64,000 nt of DNA from NCBI RefSeq assembly GCF_038066715.1, contig NZ_JBBUKT010000011.1, positions 124,001 through 188,000 on the forward strand, written 5' to 3'. The stretch's first letter is position 1. Every line of letters begins with the position of its first letter. The translations under genes were made by a program, and so were the position numbers. The notes beneath the pieces are model-generated. The model did no database searches and was not told the origin of the DNA. It worked only from the letters and a program-made list of their open reading frames with translations. Positions 1 to 7,031 of the stretch are shown piece after piece. The stretch is from Luteolibacter sp. Y139 (GTDB taxonomy: Bacteria; Verrucomicrobiota; Verrucomicrobiia; Verrucomicrobiales; Akkermansiaceae).

Positions 1-1849
1 CGACGATGATGAGGTGCTGGTCGGAAGGCGGCAGCTCCGGCGGTGAGGTCTCGTCAATGGCCTTCGGCTCGATGGAGAAGACCCGGTCGAAGGCGAGGCT
101 CGGCGTGTCGTGCTCGATGAGGTTCGCGTAGTCGCGGACCAGGGTCATCTTGCGGTAGTTGAAGTTCGCGAGGGTCATCGCGCAAAGGTCGAGCTCCCAC
201 GAGTAGGGATTTCCCTGCGATTCCTCCACCAGCGTGAACATCTTCCGGTCCGTGACGGTGCCAGCTCCCGCCATGAAGGGCGTGCGCGGTCGTGGCGGCG
301 CACCGGCGAGTTCGCGCAGCGGCAGCGGTGAAGGCACCACCAGCTTCTGGAACATCTGCAGGCCCAGCGGCCGGAAGTCGGTGCGATCGTAGCTGTAGTC
401 GAGGCTGCCCGCGCGCTTCACCCGCCTTCCCTGGCGGGCCATGCGGCGGCGATACTGATCGAGCCGCTGTTTCGCGCGCTCGTGGACGAGCTGGATCTTC
501 GGCTTGTCCGCGAGTTCGAGCGTGATGCCTGGTTCGGTCGCGTGGATCAGGCGGCAAAGGTTTTCATGGAAGGCGGCGAGGGTCGTCTCTCGCAGGTCGA
601 TGGTTTCCGGGAGATCAAGATCGTAGAGCTGCTTGAGGTGATGGCGCAGCGCCGGGTTTACCTCTGCTTCGCTGCCTTGCGGTTCGAGCGTGTAGTGGTC
701 TTTGACTCCCTTTCGCTTTACCAATTCCACCGGCAGCAGCAGCAAGGGTGAGTGGATTCGCTCGTTGGGTGCTTCCTTGAGATTGTTCCAACGCAGGAAG
801 GCGATGACCAACCGGAGCTGCGAGAAGCCATACTCAGCGCGGCTGCGTCGCGCGTCGCTGATCAGCTTGTCGAGCTGGCCGGGAAGGTATGGGGCTTCCT
901 CGTAACGCAGCCATTTTTGCAAGGGCAAGGCGCGTCCGGAAACGATCTCGGGGGCCAGGCCATCGTGCCAATAGAAGAGCTGGTCGGGCCGGATGTTCCG
1001 GAAGTCGAGCACCAGCGGGACGCTCGCCGTGGTGAGATTGAGCGTGGCCTGCGAGCTTTGGAAATAGAGTAGCCGGTTACGCCGCGAGACCTCGAACAAG
1101 CGGTCGCGCAGATGCGTCTGGATGATCCGCCGCCGTCCGCCCTTCGTCGCCGTTGCGAGGCCCGGCAACGCAAGCACGTCGGCATCCACGGGTTGATCGC
1201 GGTAGCTTTCCAAGCGCCGGATCAGCGAGGGAAGATCTTGTGCGCGCTTGCCGCGATGCAGCTCGGTCATTTCCACGATCAAGCCCGCGATCACCGGATG
1301 CAGCCGCGGCGCGATGGTAAAGAGATTCTTCCGCGAGTTCGCGAAGCGTTCCAAGTCATCGCGGTCCGTGAGATCCAGTCCGCAGGCGAGGCTGGCAAGC
1401 AGCATGCCGAGCGAATGGATGTCGGTGAGCGCGTCGTGATGGCCGATGGCGTGCTCCCAATTCGCGTAGCCTGCTAGAAAGACCGGCTTCGTGATCTCAT
1501 CGTCTGCGGTCCCGACATCGAGGTTGGAGACTTTGGTGAGATAATTCTCGTCCGACTCGCGGCGCATTTCGCCGATCACCTCCACGCCATGGCTGGCGGG
1601 AACCTGTAGCTCATAGACGCGGATCGCGTTTGACGTGGGGGCGATGCCTTCCGTCGATTTCAATCCGAGCGCGCGGTCATCGTGAACGACCAGCGCCGAG
1701 ACTCCGCGCAAGGGCGCCACCTGCGCGGCATCGTGGATGGCCACGACCTCGCGCATCAGCGGTAGCACCGCGGCAAGCACGTCATCGGTCTCGAAGCCGC
1801 CGCGCTCGTGTCCCTGTTCGAGGAAATGGAGGAAGGGATTCTCGGTCAT
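1..1849 (-). CDS. DUF4011-type large helicase with N-terminal kinase-like domain (partial, C-terminus off the window)
   Basis: The reading frame opens at ATG 1849 and stays open to base 1, giving at least 616 residues; the rest lies beyond the left edge. Residues about 20-220 resemble only the C-lobe of a protein kinase: an F-helix-like TDIHSLGMLLASL (about 142-154) is preceded by a degraded catalytic-loop region, with no glycine loop, lysine or HRD motif. Residues about 245 onward match the DUF4011 pattern (RDRLFEVSRRNRLLYF, then NFNYRKMTLVRDY near the end). The last visible residues, LPPSDQHLIIV, are where such proteins normally lead into the Walker A of a superfamily 1 (COG1112/Upf1-like) helicase. 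The ATG overlaps the stop of the upstream metallopeptidase gene (ATGA), so the two are probably co-translated. DUF4011 helicases occur in antiphage loci such as Hhe, and kinase-helicase fusions in type I Mokosh; a defence role here is inference. Confidence 0.75.
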   Translation of the reverse strand, partial: MTENPFLHFLEQGHERGGFETDDVLAAVLPLMREVVAIHDAAQVAPLRGVSALVVHDDRALGLKSTEGIAPTSNAIRVYELQVPASHGVEVIGEMRRESDENYLTKVSNLDVGTADDEITKPVFLAGYANWEHAIGHHDALTDIHSLGMLLASLACGLDLTDRDDLERFANSRKNLFTIAPRLHPVIAGLIVEMTELHRGKRAQDLPSLIRRLESYRDQPVDADVLALPGLATATKGGRRRIIQTHLRDRLFEVSRRNRLLYFQSSQATLNLTTASVPLVLDFRNIRPDQLFYWHDGLAPEIVSGRALPLQKWLRYEEAPYLPGQLDKLISDARRSRAEYGFSQLRLVIAFLRWNNLKEAPNERIHSPLLLLPVELVKRKGVKDHYTLEPQGSEAEVNPALRHHLKQLYDLDLPETIDLRETTLAAFHENLCRLIHATEPGITLELADKPKIQLVHERAKQRLDQYRRRMARQGRRVKRAGSLDYSYDRTDFRPLGLQMFQKLVVPSPLPLRELAGAPPRPRTPFMAGAGTVTDRKMFTLVEESQGNPYSWELDLCAMTLANFNYRKMTLVRDYANLIEHDTPSLAFDRVFSIEPKAIDETSPPELPPSDQHLIIV

Positions 1850-3036
1850 GGTCGGGCGGCGGCGAGCAGTTCGGAGGACTTTTCCTTGAGTCGCTTGAGG
1901 TCCTTCGCTTTCAGCTTCAGTTCCTTGGCGGCGAGCTTTTCGAAGTGGCTCAGGCATTCGAGGTCGCGGGCCCGCTCGATGGCCGCGGCTACCGGCAGTT
2001 CGTCGAGGTCGGGATCGACCGCGCAGAAGTCCAGCATCACGTGGCAAAGGAACTCGCGTCTTGGCTTCGAGAGCGCCTCGAGTTCATCCGCAAGTTCGCG
2101 ATCATTTGTGTCGGCTGGTGTGAAGTCGGGGAAATAGAGCCGAGCGTGCGCGAGCACCGCCTCGCTGCGGAACCACGTGGGACGGAGGTGCTGTTTTAAA
2201 AAGCGCTGAGTGAGTGCCGCGAGTTGGGCCTGTTGGATCAGGTCCATTTCCTCCAACCCTTCGTCTTCGACCAGCATCCGGGCGATGGCTCCTTCGAGGT
2301 CTTCGCTTTCCTCCACCCACAGATGCAGTGCCCGCGCCCTCATGAAGGTCTCGGGATGCGTGAGCTGTTCGGTCTTCGGCTTCGACTTGGAAAAGATTTC
2401 CTCGGCCTGGGTCAGGTAGCTTTTTCCGCTGACCTGTGCGAGGCCGGTGCAGATTTTGACCAGGCTCGCCACGGCGGTTTCGAGGCAACCGGTGACGAGA
2501 TAGGCGCCGCGGTCGGCGAAGAGCTCCGTTGCAAGGGCCCAAAGGCGGGCGCTTTGGCCATGGCTCGGCTCGGCGTGTGGGTGGGCAGCGGATTGGTGGA
2601 GAATCCGGTCGGCCAGATAGAAGGTGCCGTCTTCCATCTGCCAGAGGAGATGGTGAGCCAGCTCGTGGCCGATCACCGCCCGCAACTCGGCAGGAGAGAG
2701 CAGGGTCAAGATGGGCCCGGAGAAGATGAGATGAGCTTCTCCTGGGAGGTAGCAGATGGCAGCGTTCGGAGTGCTCTGCCCTTGGGCCTGATAGGCATAC
2801 ACAGTCACGTGGGATAGTCCCAGAGCCTGTTGGGCGGCGGTGATTTCCGCGAACAGCTCAGGATGGCCTTCCGCATCCATCCGGTAGGTGTCGCGTAGCA
2901 GCGAGAGTCTGACCTCCTCCGCATCCTGCGTGAGGCGCTCGGCATCGGAATGCCACTTCCATACCTCGCTCTCGCGGGTCCTCAGCCAGTCCACCAGGGA
3001 ACGGTGCTGTGGCAGGGGAGTTAGTATCCGGCTCAT
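1846..3036 (-). CDS. M48-like cytosolic zinc metallopeptidase
   Basis: A 396-residue protein with no signal peptide or membrane segment. It carries HELAHH at residues 124-129 (zinc ligands H124 and H128, catalytic E125) and an ExxxD motif at E171-D175 (ELFAD) about 43 residues on, the usual M48 arrangement for the third ligand. The C-terminal half is helical and charged and ends in a lysine-rich probable coiled coil (KLAAKELKLKAKDLKRLKEK). Classic M48 enzymes (HtpX, Ste24, BepA) are membrane or periplasmic, so a cytosolic form is notable. It is the first gene of a two-gene unit and its stop overlaps the start of the DUF4011 helicase by ATGA. The thioredoxin-like gene lies divergently 116 bp away. 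The peptidase fold is well supported. The substrate is unknown; regulation or activation of the partner helicase is speculation. Confidence 0.8.
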   Translation of the reverse strand: MSRILTPLPQHRSLVDWLRTRESEVWKWHSDAERLTQDAEEVRLSLLRDTYRMDAEGHPELFAEITAAQQALGLSHVTVYAYQAQGQSTPNAAICYLPGEAHLIFSGPILTLLSPAELRAVIGHELAHHLLWQMEDGTFYLADRILHQSAAHPHAEPSHGQSARLWALATELFADRGAYLVTGCLETAVASLVKICTGLAQVSGKSYLTQAEEIFSKSKPKTEQLTHPETFMRARALHLWVEESEDLEGAIARMLVEDEGLEEMDLIQQAQLAALTQRFLKQHLRPTWFRSEAVLAHARLYFPDFTPADTNDRELADELEALSKPRREFLCHVMLDFCAVDPDLDELPVAAAIERARDLECLSHFEKLAAKELKLKAKDLKRLKEKSSELLAAARP

Positions 3037-3152
3037 CTGGGCGCGGATTCAATCGGTCTGGTTTGGGAACCTCAATCTTCAATCCACCTCGCTTGCTCCC
3101 GCGATTCCGGGGATTCGTCACAGTGACCTTGGAGGAGGAGGGCAGGGCCGTC

Positions 3153-4103
3153 ATGGAATGGCGCGTGACCCGAACCCTTTCTCTCTTCGCCCTTTTGCTA
3201 CTGCCGCTGTCCGCCGCGACTTGGAACAGCGATTTCGATGCCGCGCTCAAGGAAGCCAAGGCTTCCAGCAAGACGGTGCTCATTGATTTCACCGGCTCGG
3301 ACTGGTGTGCGTGGTGCATCAAGCTGCATAAGGAGGTTTTCGATCAGCCCGAATTTGAGGCGGCGGCGAAGGACAAGTTCGTGCTCGTGGAGCTGGACTA
3401 TCCGAAGGACAAGGCGCTCCTCACCGAGGCCGTGGCGAAGCAGAACGAGGCGCTGCTGAAGCGTTATCCGATCAAGGGCTACCCGACGATTTTGCTGTGC
3501 GATGGGGAAGGCCGGCCATTCGCTGCGACCGCTTATCAAGAGGGTGGTCCGGCGAAATACCTGCCTCATCTGGATGAGCTGCTGGCGAAGCGTGGAGCGC
3601 GGGACAAGGCATTCACCGAGGCCGGGACGAAGGACGGGGTGGAGAAGGCGAAGGTCCTGATCGCTGCGCTGGAGGGCTTGCAGCTTGATCCGGCAATGAT
3701 CGCGTCGAACTACGCGGAGATCGCGGAGCAGATCAAAAAGGCCGATCCGCAGGATGAAACCGGCTTTGCTAAGAATGAAGGAGCCCAAGCGCGCTTCTCC
3801 GAATTCATGGCGAAGCTTGGGGAGAGTCGGCAGGCCAAGAATCTCGATGGGGAGATCAAGGCGGCGGAAGAGGCGCTCGCCGATCCAAAGATCACGGGTG
3901 AGATCCGCCAACAGGTATTCGGGCACCATGCCGCCTCATTCGCCTACGCGAAGAAATTCGATGAGGCGATCGCTGTCCTGAACCGCGCCATTTCTGAGGC
4001 CCCCGATGGCACTCGCACCGTGGAGCTGCAGAACTTCCGCACGATGCTGGAGAGGATGAAATCGGGATTGCCGCCCGAGGCCCAGCCAGCCAAAGCGGAG
4101 TAA
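3153..4103 (+). CDS. Exported thioredoxin-like protein
   Basis: The start is placed at ATG 3153 because GGAGGAGGAG lies at 3131-3140 and a signal peptide follows directly (residues about 1-22, hydrophobic LFALLLLPLSAA). The 316-residue product has a thioredoxin fold with the redox motif WCAWC (C52 and C55) and the downstream cis-proline region YPIKGYPTILL. The C-terminal half (about 150-316) is helical, resembles TPR-like repeats (EAIAVLNRAI) and ends in a proline/alanine tail. It probably acts in the periplasm as a thiol-disulfide protein of the thioredoxin_7/DsbD-gamma type. It is divergent from the metallopeptidase gene and about 76 bp before the TetR gene, with no sign that it belongs to the efflux regulon. 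The exact partner is not known. Confidence 0.8.
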   Translation: MEWRVTRTLSLFALLLLPLSAATWNSDFDAALKEAKASSKTVLIDFTGSDWCAWCIKLHKEVFDQPEFEAAAKDKFVLVELDYPKDKALLTEAVAKQNEALLKRYPIKGYPTILLCDGEGRPFAATAYQEGGPAKYLPHLDELLAKRGARDKAFTEAGTKDGVEKAKVLIAALEGLQLDPAMIASNYAEIAEQIKKADPQDETGFAKNEGAQARFSEFMAKLGESRQAKNLDGEIKAAEEALADPKITGEIRQQVFGHHAASFAYAKKFDEAIAVLNRAISEAPDGTRTVELQNFRTMLERMKSGLPPEAQPAKAE

Positions 4104-4149
4104 GCGCGGAGGCGGGAAAATTGCGGCGACGGAAAATTTCCGCTTGTAG

Positions 4150-4168
4150 TTTACCAAACGGTCAACTA
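4150..4168. promoter_or_regulatory. Operator-like site 1, upstream of the TetR gene
   Basis: The sequence TTTACCAAACGGTCAACTA is an imperfect inverted repeat (TTTACC-N4-GGTCAA). It ends 11 bases before the GTG start of the TetR gene. Two near-identical copies precede the SDR gene and the RND adaptor gene. TetR proteins usually bind such short palindromes near their own promoter, so this is probably the autoregulatory site. Confidence 0.65.
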
Positions 4169-4179
4169 TCTATTCCGGC

Positions 4180-4794
4180 GTGGGACGCAAAAGTGACGCC
4201 AAGCAACGACTGCTCGATGCTGCTCTCGATCTGATCTGGGAGAACAGCTACGGGGTCGTGACGATTGACGCCATCTGCGAAAAGGCAGGCGTCAAGAAGG
4301 GTAGCTTCTACTACTTCTTCGAATCCAAGGCCGATCTGGCTGTTGCCGCCTTGGATCACGAGTGGCAGACGGAGATCAAGCCGAAGTTCGACACCATGTT
4401 CTCGGTCTCGAACGCGCCGTTGGAGCGCATCCGCCTGATGTTCCAATCCTGTATCGACTGTCAGGCCGAGATCCAAAAGGAATACGGTCAGATCCTCGGA
4501 TGTCCTTGCTTTTCACTGGGTTCTGAGATCTGCACGCAAAACGAACCTATCCGTGCCAAGGTCCAGGAGACGCTGGGCCGCTTGGTCCGCTACTTGGAAT
4601 CAGCGATTCGCGATGCGCAGGCCGAAGGATCGATCGCTCCCGGCGACCCGTTGGTGAAGGCCAAGTCCGCTTATGCTCTCTACGAGGGTAGCCTCGCCCA
4701 AGCACGCATTGCCAATGATCTGGAGCCTCTCCGTCTGATGATGGACTCTGTCATGGATCTCCTTGGCGTGGCGGCAGAAGCCCGTCCGGGCTGA
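4180..4794 (+). CDS. TetR/AcrR family transcriptional regulator
   Basis: A 204-residue protein starting at GTG 4180. The N-terminal helix-turn-helix is typical: LLDAALDLIWENSYGVVTID, then ICEKAGVKKGSFYYFFESKADL. The C-terminal ligand domain carries an unusual cysteine-containing stretch GCPCFSLGSEIC (about 107-118), which could sense electrophiles or metals. It lies directly upstream of an SDR gene and an RND pump, and the same operator-like sequence precedes all three transcription units. It is therefore probably a local repressor of the efflux genes and of itself. The ligand is unknown. Confidence 0.88.
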   Translation: MGRKSDAKQRLLDAALDLIWENSYGVVTIDAICEKAGVKKGSFYYFFESKADLAVAALDHEWQTEIKPKFDTMFSVSNAPLERIRLMFQSCIDCQAEIQKEYGQILGCPCFSLGSEICTQNEPIRAKVQETLGRLVRYLESAIRDAQAEGSIAPGDPLVKAKSAYALYEGSLAQARIANDLEPLRLMMDSVMDLLGVAAEARPG

Positions 4795-4822
4795 GATTTC
4801 TCCCTTTTTTTTGCCTACATTG

Positions 4823-4841
4823 TTTACTAATTGGTCAACTA
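4823..4841. promoter_or_regulatory. Operator-like site 2, upstream of the SDR gene
   Basis: TTTACTAATTGGTCAACTA differs from site 1 at four positions (ACCAAACG versus ACTAATTG in the centre). It lies 23 bases before the ATG of the SDR gene, in the leader where a bound repressor would block transcription. Confidence 0.65.
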
Positions 4842-4864
4842 CACTATTCATTCCCATCCCCACC

Positions 4865-5623
4865 ATGAGCACGAACAAACTCGCAGGAAAAGTCGCCGTC
4901 GTCACCGGAGCCTCCAAGGGCATCGGAGCCTCCATCGCCAAGCACCTCGCCGCTGAAGGCGCGGCTGTGGTGGTGAACTACGCCTCCAGCCGCGAGGCTG
5001 GAGAAAAGGTCGCAGCGGAAATCAGCGCCGCCGGTGGAAAGGCAGTCGCCCTTCACGGAGACCTTTCCAAGCAGGAAGACGTCACACGCCTCTTCACCGA
5101 GGTGAAACAACAGTTCGGCAAGGTCGACATCCTGGTGAACAACGCGGGTGTCTACCAATTCGCTCCGCTGGAGCAGATCGATGCCGCGCATTTCCACTGG
5201 CATTTCGACCTCAATGTCCTGGGCCTTCTGCTCGCCACCAAGGAAGCGGTTGCCCTCTTCCCGGAAAGCGGTGGCAACGTGATCAACATCAGCTCGGTGG
5301 TTTCTACCGGCGCGTTCCCCGGAGCCGCGGTCTATAGCGCGACGAAGGGTGCCGTGGATGCGATCACCCGCGCGCTCGCCGCCGAACTTGGTTCCCGCGG
5401 GATCCGTGTGAACGCGATCAATCCCGGCATGGTGGAGACCGAAGGGACCCACACCGCCGGCATCTCCGGCAGCGATCTGCAGAAGCAGGTCGAAGCCGTC
5501 ACTCCGCTCGGTCGCATCGGCCAGCCGCAAGATATCGCCACTGCCGCTGTCTTTTTGGCCTCCGCCGATTCGTCGTGGATCACCGGACAGACATTCCAAA
5601 TCGCTGGCGGATACCGGGCATGA
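4865..5623 (+). CDS. SDR family oxidoreductase (FabG/glucose dehydrogenase-like)
   Basis: The frame is open further upstream, but the SDR fold starts at ATG 4865 (MSTNKLAGKVAVVTGASKG), giving 252 residues. Visible motifs are the cofactor loop TGASKGIG, NNAG at about 90-93, the catalytic serine in INISSVVS, the YSATK catalytic Tyr/Lys and the NPGMVETEG segment. The classical length and C-terminal SSWITGQTFQIAGG fit NAD(P)H-dependent 3-oxoacyl-ACP reductase or sugar/alcohol dehydrogenase types. An operator-like site lies in its leader, so it probably belongs to the TetR regulon and may modify the compound that induces the pump. Substrate cannot be told from sequence. Confidence 0.9.
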   Translation: MSTNKLAGKVAVVTGASKGIGASIAKHLAAEGAAVVVNYASSREAGEKVAAEISAAGGKAVALHGDLSKQEDVTRLFTEVKQQFGKVDILVNNAGVYQFAPLEQIDAAHFHWHFDLNVLGLLLATKEAVALFPESGGNVINISSVVSTGAFPGAAVYSATKGAVDAITRALAAELGSRGIRVNAINPGMVETEGTHTAGISGSDLQKQVEAVTPLGRIGQPQDIATAAVFLASADSSWITGQTFQIAGGYRA

Positions 5624-5645
5624 GCCCTCTTTTTTGGCCTAAATC

Positions 5646-5664
5646 TTTACCAATCAGTCAACTA
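5646..5664. promoter_or_regulatory. Operator-like site 3, upstream of the RND adaptor gene
   Basis: TTTACCAATCAGTCAACTA matches site 1 at all but three positions and lies 9 bases before the ATG of the efflux adaptor gene. With sites 1 and 2 it defines the consensus TTTACYAANNNGTCAACTA. Confidence 0.65.
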
Positions 5665-5673
5665 CTTACTCCC

Positions 5674-6864
5674 ATGAACGTTCCTGACCGTGACGAATAC
5701 CCTATTCCGGAAGCGCCGGAGCCGAAGTCGCGCTTTCACACCCGCTTGGCCTTGATGCTCGTTGGCATCGGTGCAGTTGCTGCGGGAGTCTACTATGGAC
5801 CGCGTGCCTCGGCTGCCGAGTCGAAGCATGAGGCTCCGGCGATGGCGCCTGCCAAGGTGACCGTTTCCACTGTCGAGCAGCAGACGCTGGCCGAGCACCG
5901 CGAGCTGATCGGCCGCGTCGATGCGCGGGAAACCGTGGAGATCCGTCCACGCGTTCCCGGCCATATCGATGACGTTCGTTTCCAAGCCGGCAGTGTGGTC
6001 GAAAAGGGCGACATCCTGTTCGTGATCGATCCTCGCCAATACCGCGCCCAAGTGGACCTTGCCGCGGCCGCCGTCGAGCGCGCCAAGGTCCGCGTGGGGA
6101 TTGCGGAGAGCGAGGCGAAGCGAACCGGCAGCCTGCTTGCCACCCGCGCCGTTTCGGTGGAGGAATCGGACACGCGCAACTCGCGTCTCGCCGAAGCCCG
6201 CACCGATCTGTCCGCCGCCGAAGCCACCCTTGTCAGTGCGAAGCTCAATCTCGAATACACCGAGGTCCGCGCTCCGATCCGTGGCAAGGTCAACCGGGCC
6301 TTGGTCACGGCAGGCAACCTCGTTTCGAGCGAGAACCTGCTGACGACGGTGGTGTCGACCGGCGACGTTTACGTTTACGCGGACGTCGATGAGAATACCG
6401 CGCTGGCCTTCGATCGCCTGCGCCGTGAGAAGAAGATGGGCGAAGGCCAGCTGATGGTGGAGATGCAGGTCGGTGACGAGAAGGATTACCCGCACAGGGG
6501 CTTCATCGAGTCCGCCGACAATCGCGTCGATGCGGCCACCGGCACCCTGGTCTATCGCATGATCTTCTCGAATGAAGACGAGTCGCTGGTCCCCGGTCTC
6601 TATGCCCGTGTCCGCCTCCCTGTTAGTGCGCCTGCGCCAGCCCTGCTGGTGAGCGAGCGTTCGATCGGCACGAATCAAAGCCAGAAGTTCGTGCTGACCG
6701 TGAAGCCTGACAACACCGTCGCCTACCGCACGGTGAAGCTCGGCCCGGTGCTGCAAGGCAAGCGTGTGATCCGCGAGGGCATCGAGCCCGGCGACCGGGT
6801 CATCGTGAATGGCCTGCAACGCGTCACCGCCGGCATGATCGTGGATCCTGCCGTCGCGAACTGA
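5674..6864 (+). CDS. RND efflux periplasmic adaptor subunit (AcrA/MexE-like)
   Basis: The start is at ATG 5674, just after operator-like site 3; a longer frame upstream overlaps the SDR gene and is not credible. The 396-residue protein has a cytoplasmic tail, one membrane anchor (about 25-42, LALMLVGIGAVAAGVYYG), then the adaptor order: barrel-sandwich half (VEIRPRVPGHIDDVRFQAGS), a helical hairpin with alanine/arginine heptads (about 125-190), the second lipoyl half (YTEVRAPIRGKVNRALV) and the beta-barrel and membrane-proximal domains (EGIEPGDRVIVNGLQRV). It links the inner-membrane pump at 7032 to the outer-membrane channel at 10247. A small inverted-repeat element separates it from the pump gene. 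Confidence 0.93.
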   Translation: MNVPDRDEYPIPEAPEPKSRFHTRLALMLVGIGAVAAGVYYGPRASAAESKHEAPAMAPAKVTVSTVEQQTLAEHRELIGRVDARETVEIRPRVPGHIDDVRFQAGSVVEKGDILFVIDPRQYRAQVDLAAAAVERAKVRVGIAESEAKRTGSLLATRAVSVEESDTRNSRLAEARTDLSAAEATLVSAKLNLEYTEVRAPIRGKVNRALVTAGNLVSSENLLTTVVSTGDVYVYADVDENTALAFDRLRREKKMGEGQLMVEMQVGDEKDYPHRGFIESADNRVDAATGTLVYRMIFSNEDESLVPGLYARVRLPVSAPAPALLVSERSIGTNQSQKFVLTVKPDNTVAYRTVKLGPVLQGKRVIREGIEPGDRVIVNGLQRVTAGMIVDPAVAN

Positions 6865-6888
6865 AGTCACCTCGCACTGAGGTTTTAT

Positions 6889-6981
6889 AGGAACCGTAGG
6901 CGCGTTCGTGAGAACGCGGAAGGGAGCTTCTTGCCCTGAGCTTGGGCTCTCCCGTGGTCTGACCACCGCGCCTACGGTCCT
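6889..6981. repeat. MITE/REP-like palindromic element between adaptor and pump genes
   Basis: A 93-bp segment is bounded by inverted ends AGGAACCGTAGGCGCG (6889-6904) and CGCGCCTACGGTCCT (6967-6981), which match except for one extra A. Inside are a perfect 7-bp stem (CGCGTTC, loop GTGA, GAACGCG, 6901-6918) and a short stem GTGGT-CTG-ACCAC (6954-6966). It has no coding capacity and there is no second copy in the window. It looks like a miniature inverted-repeat or REP-type element inserted in an operon; mobility is inferred from structure only. Confidence 0.55.
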
Positions 6982-7031
6982 TTTGCCGGCTTATCGAACA
7001 AGCCGCGCCAAGTCCCCTCTGTCCTCCTGAA

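Noticed and set aside
5662-6966. Open frame of 434 codons on the minus strand over the RND adaptor
   Set aside because: Antisense to a clear adaptor gene and extends through the inverted-repeat element.
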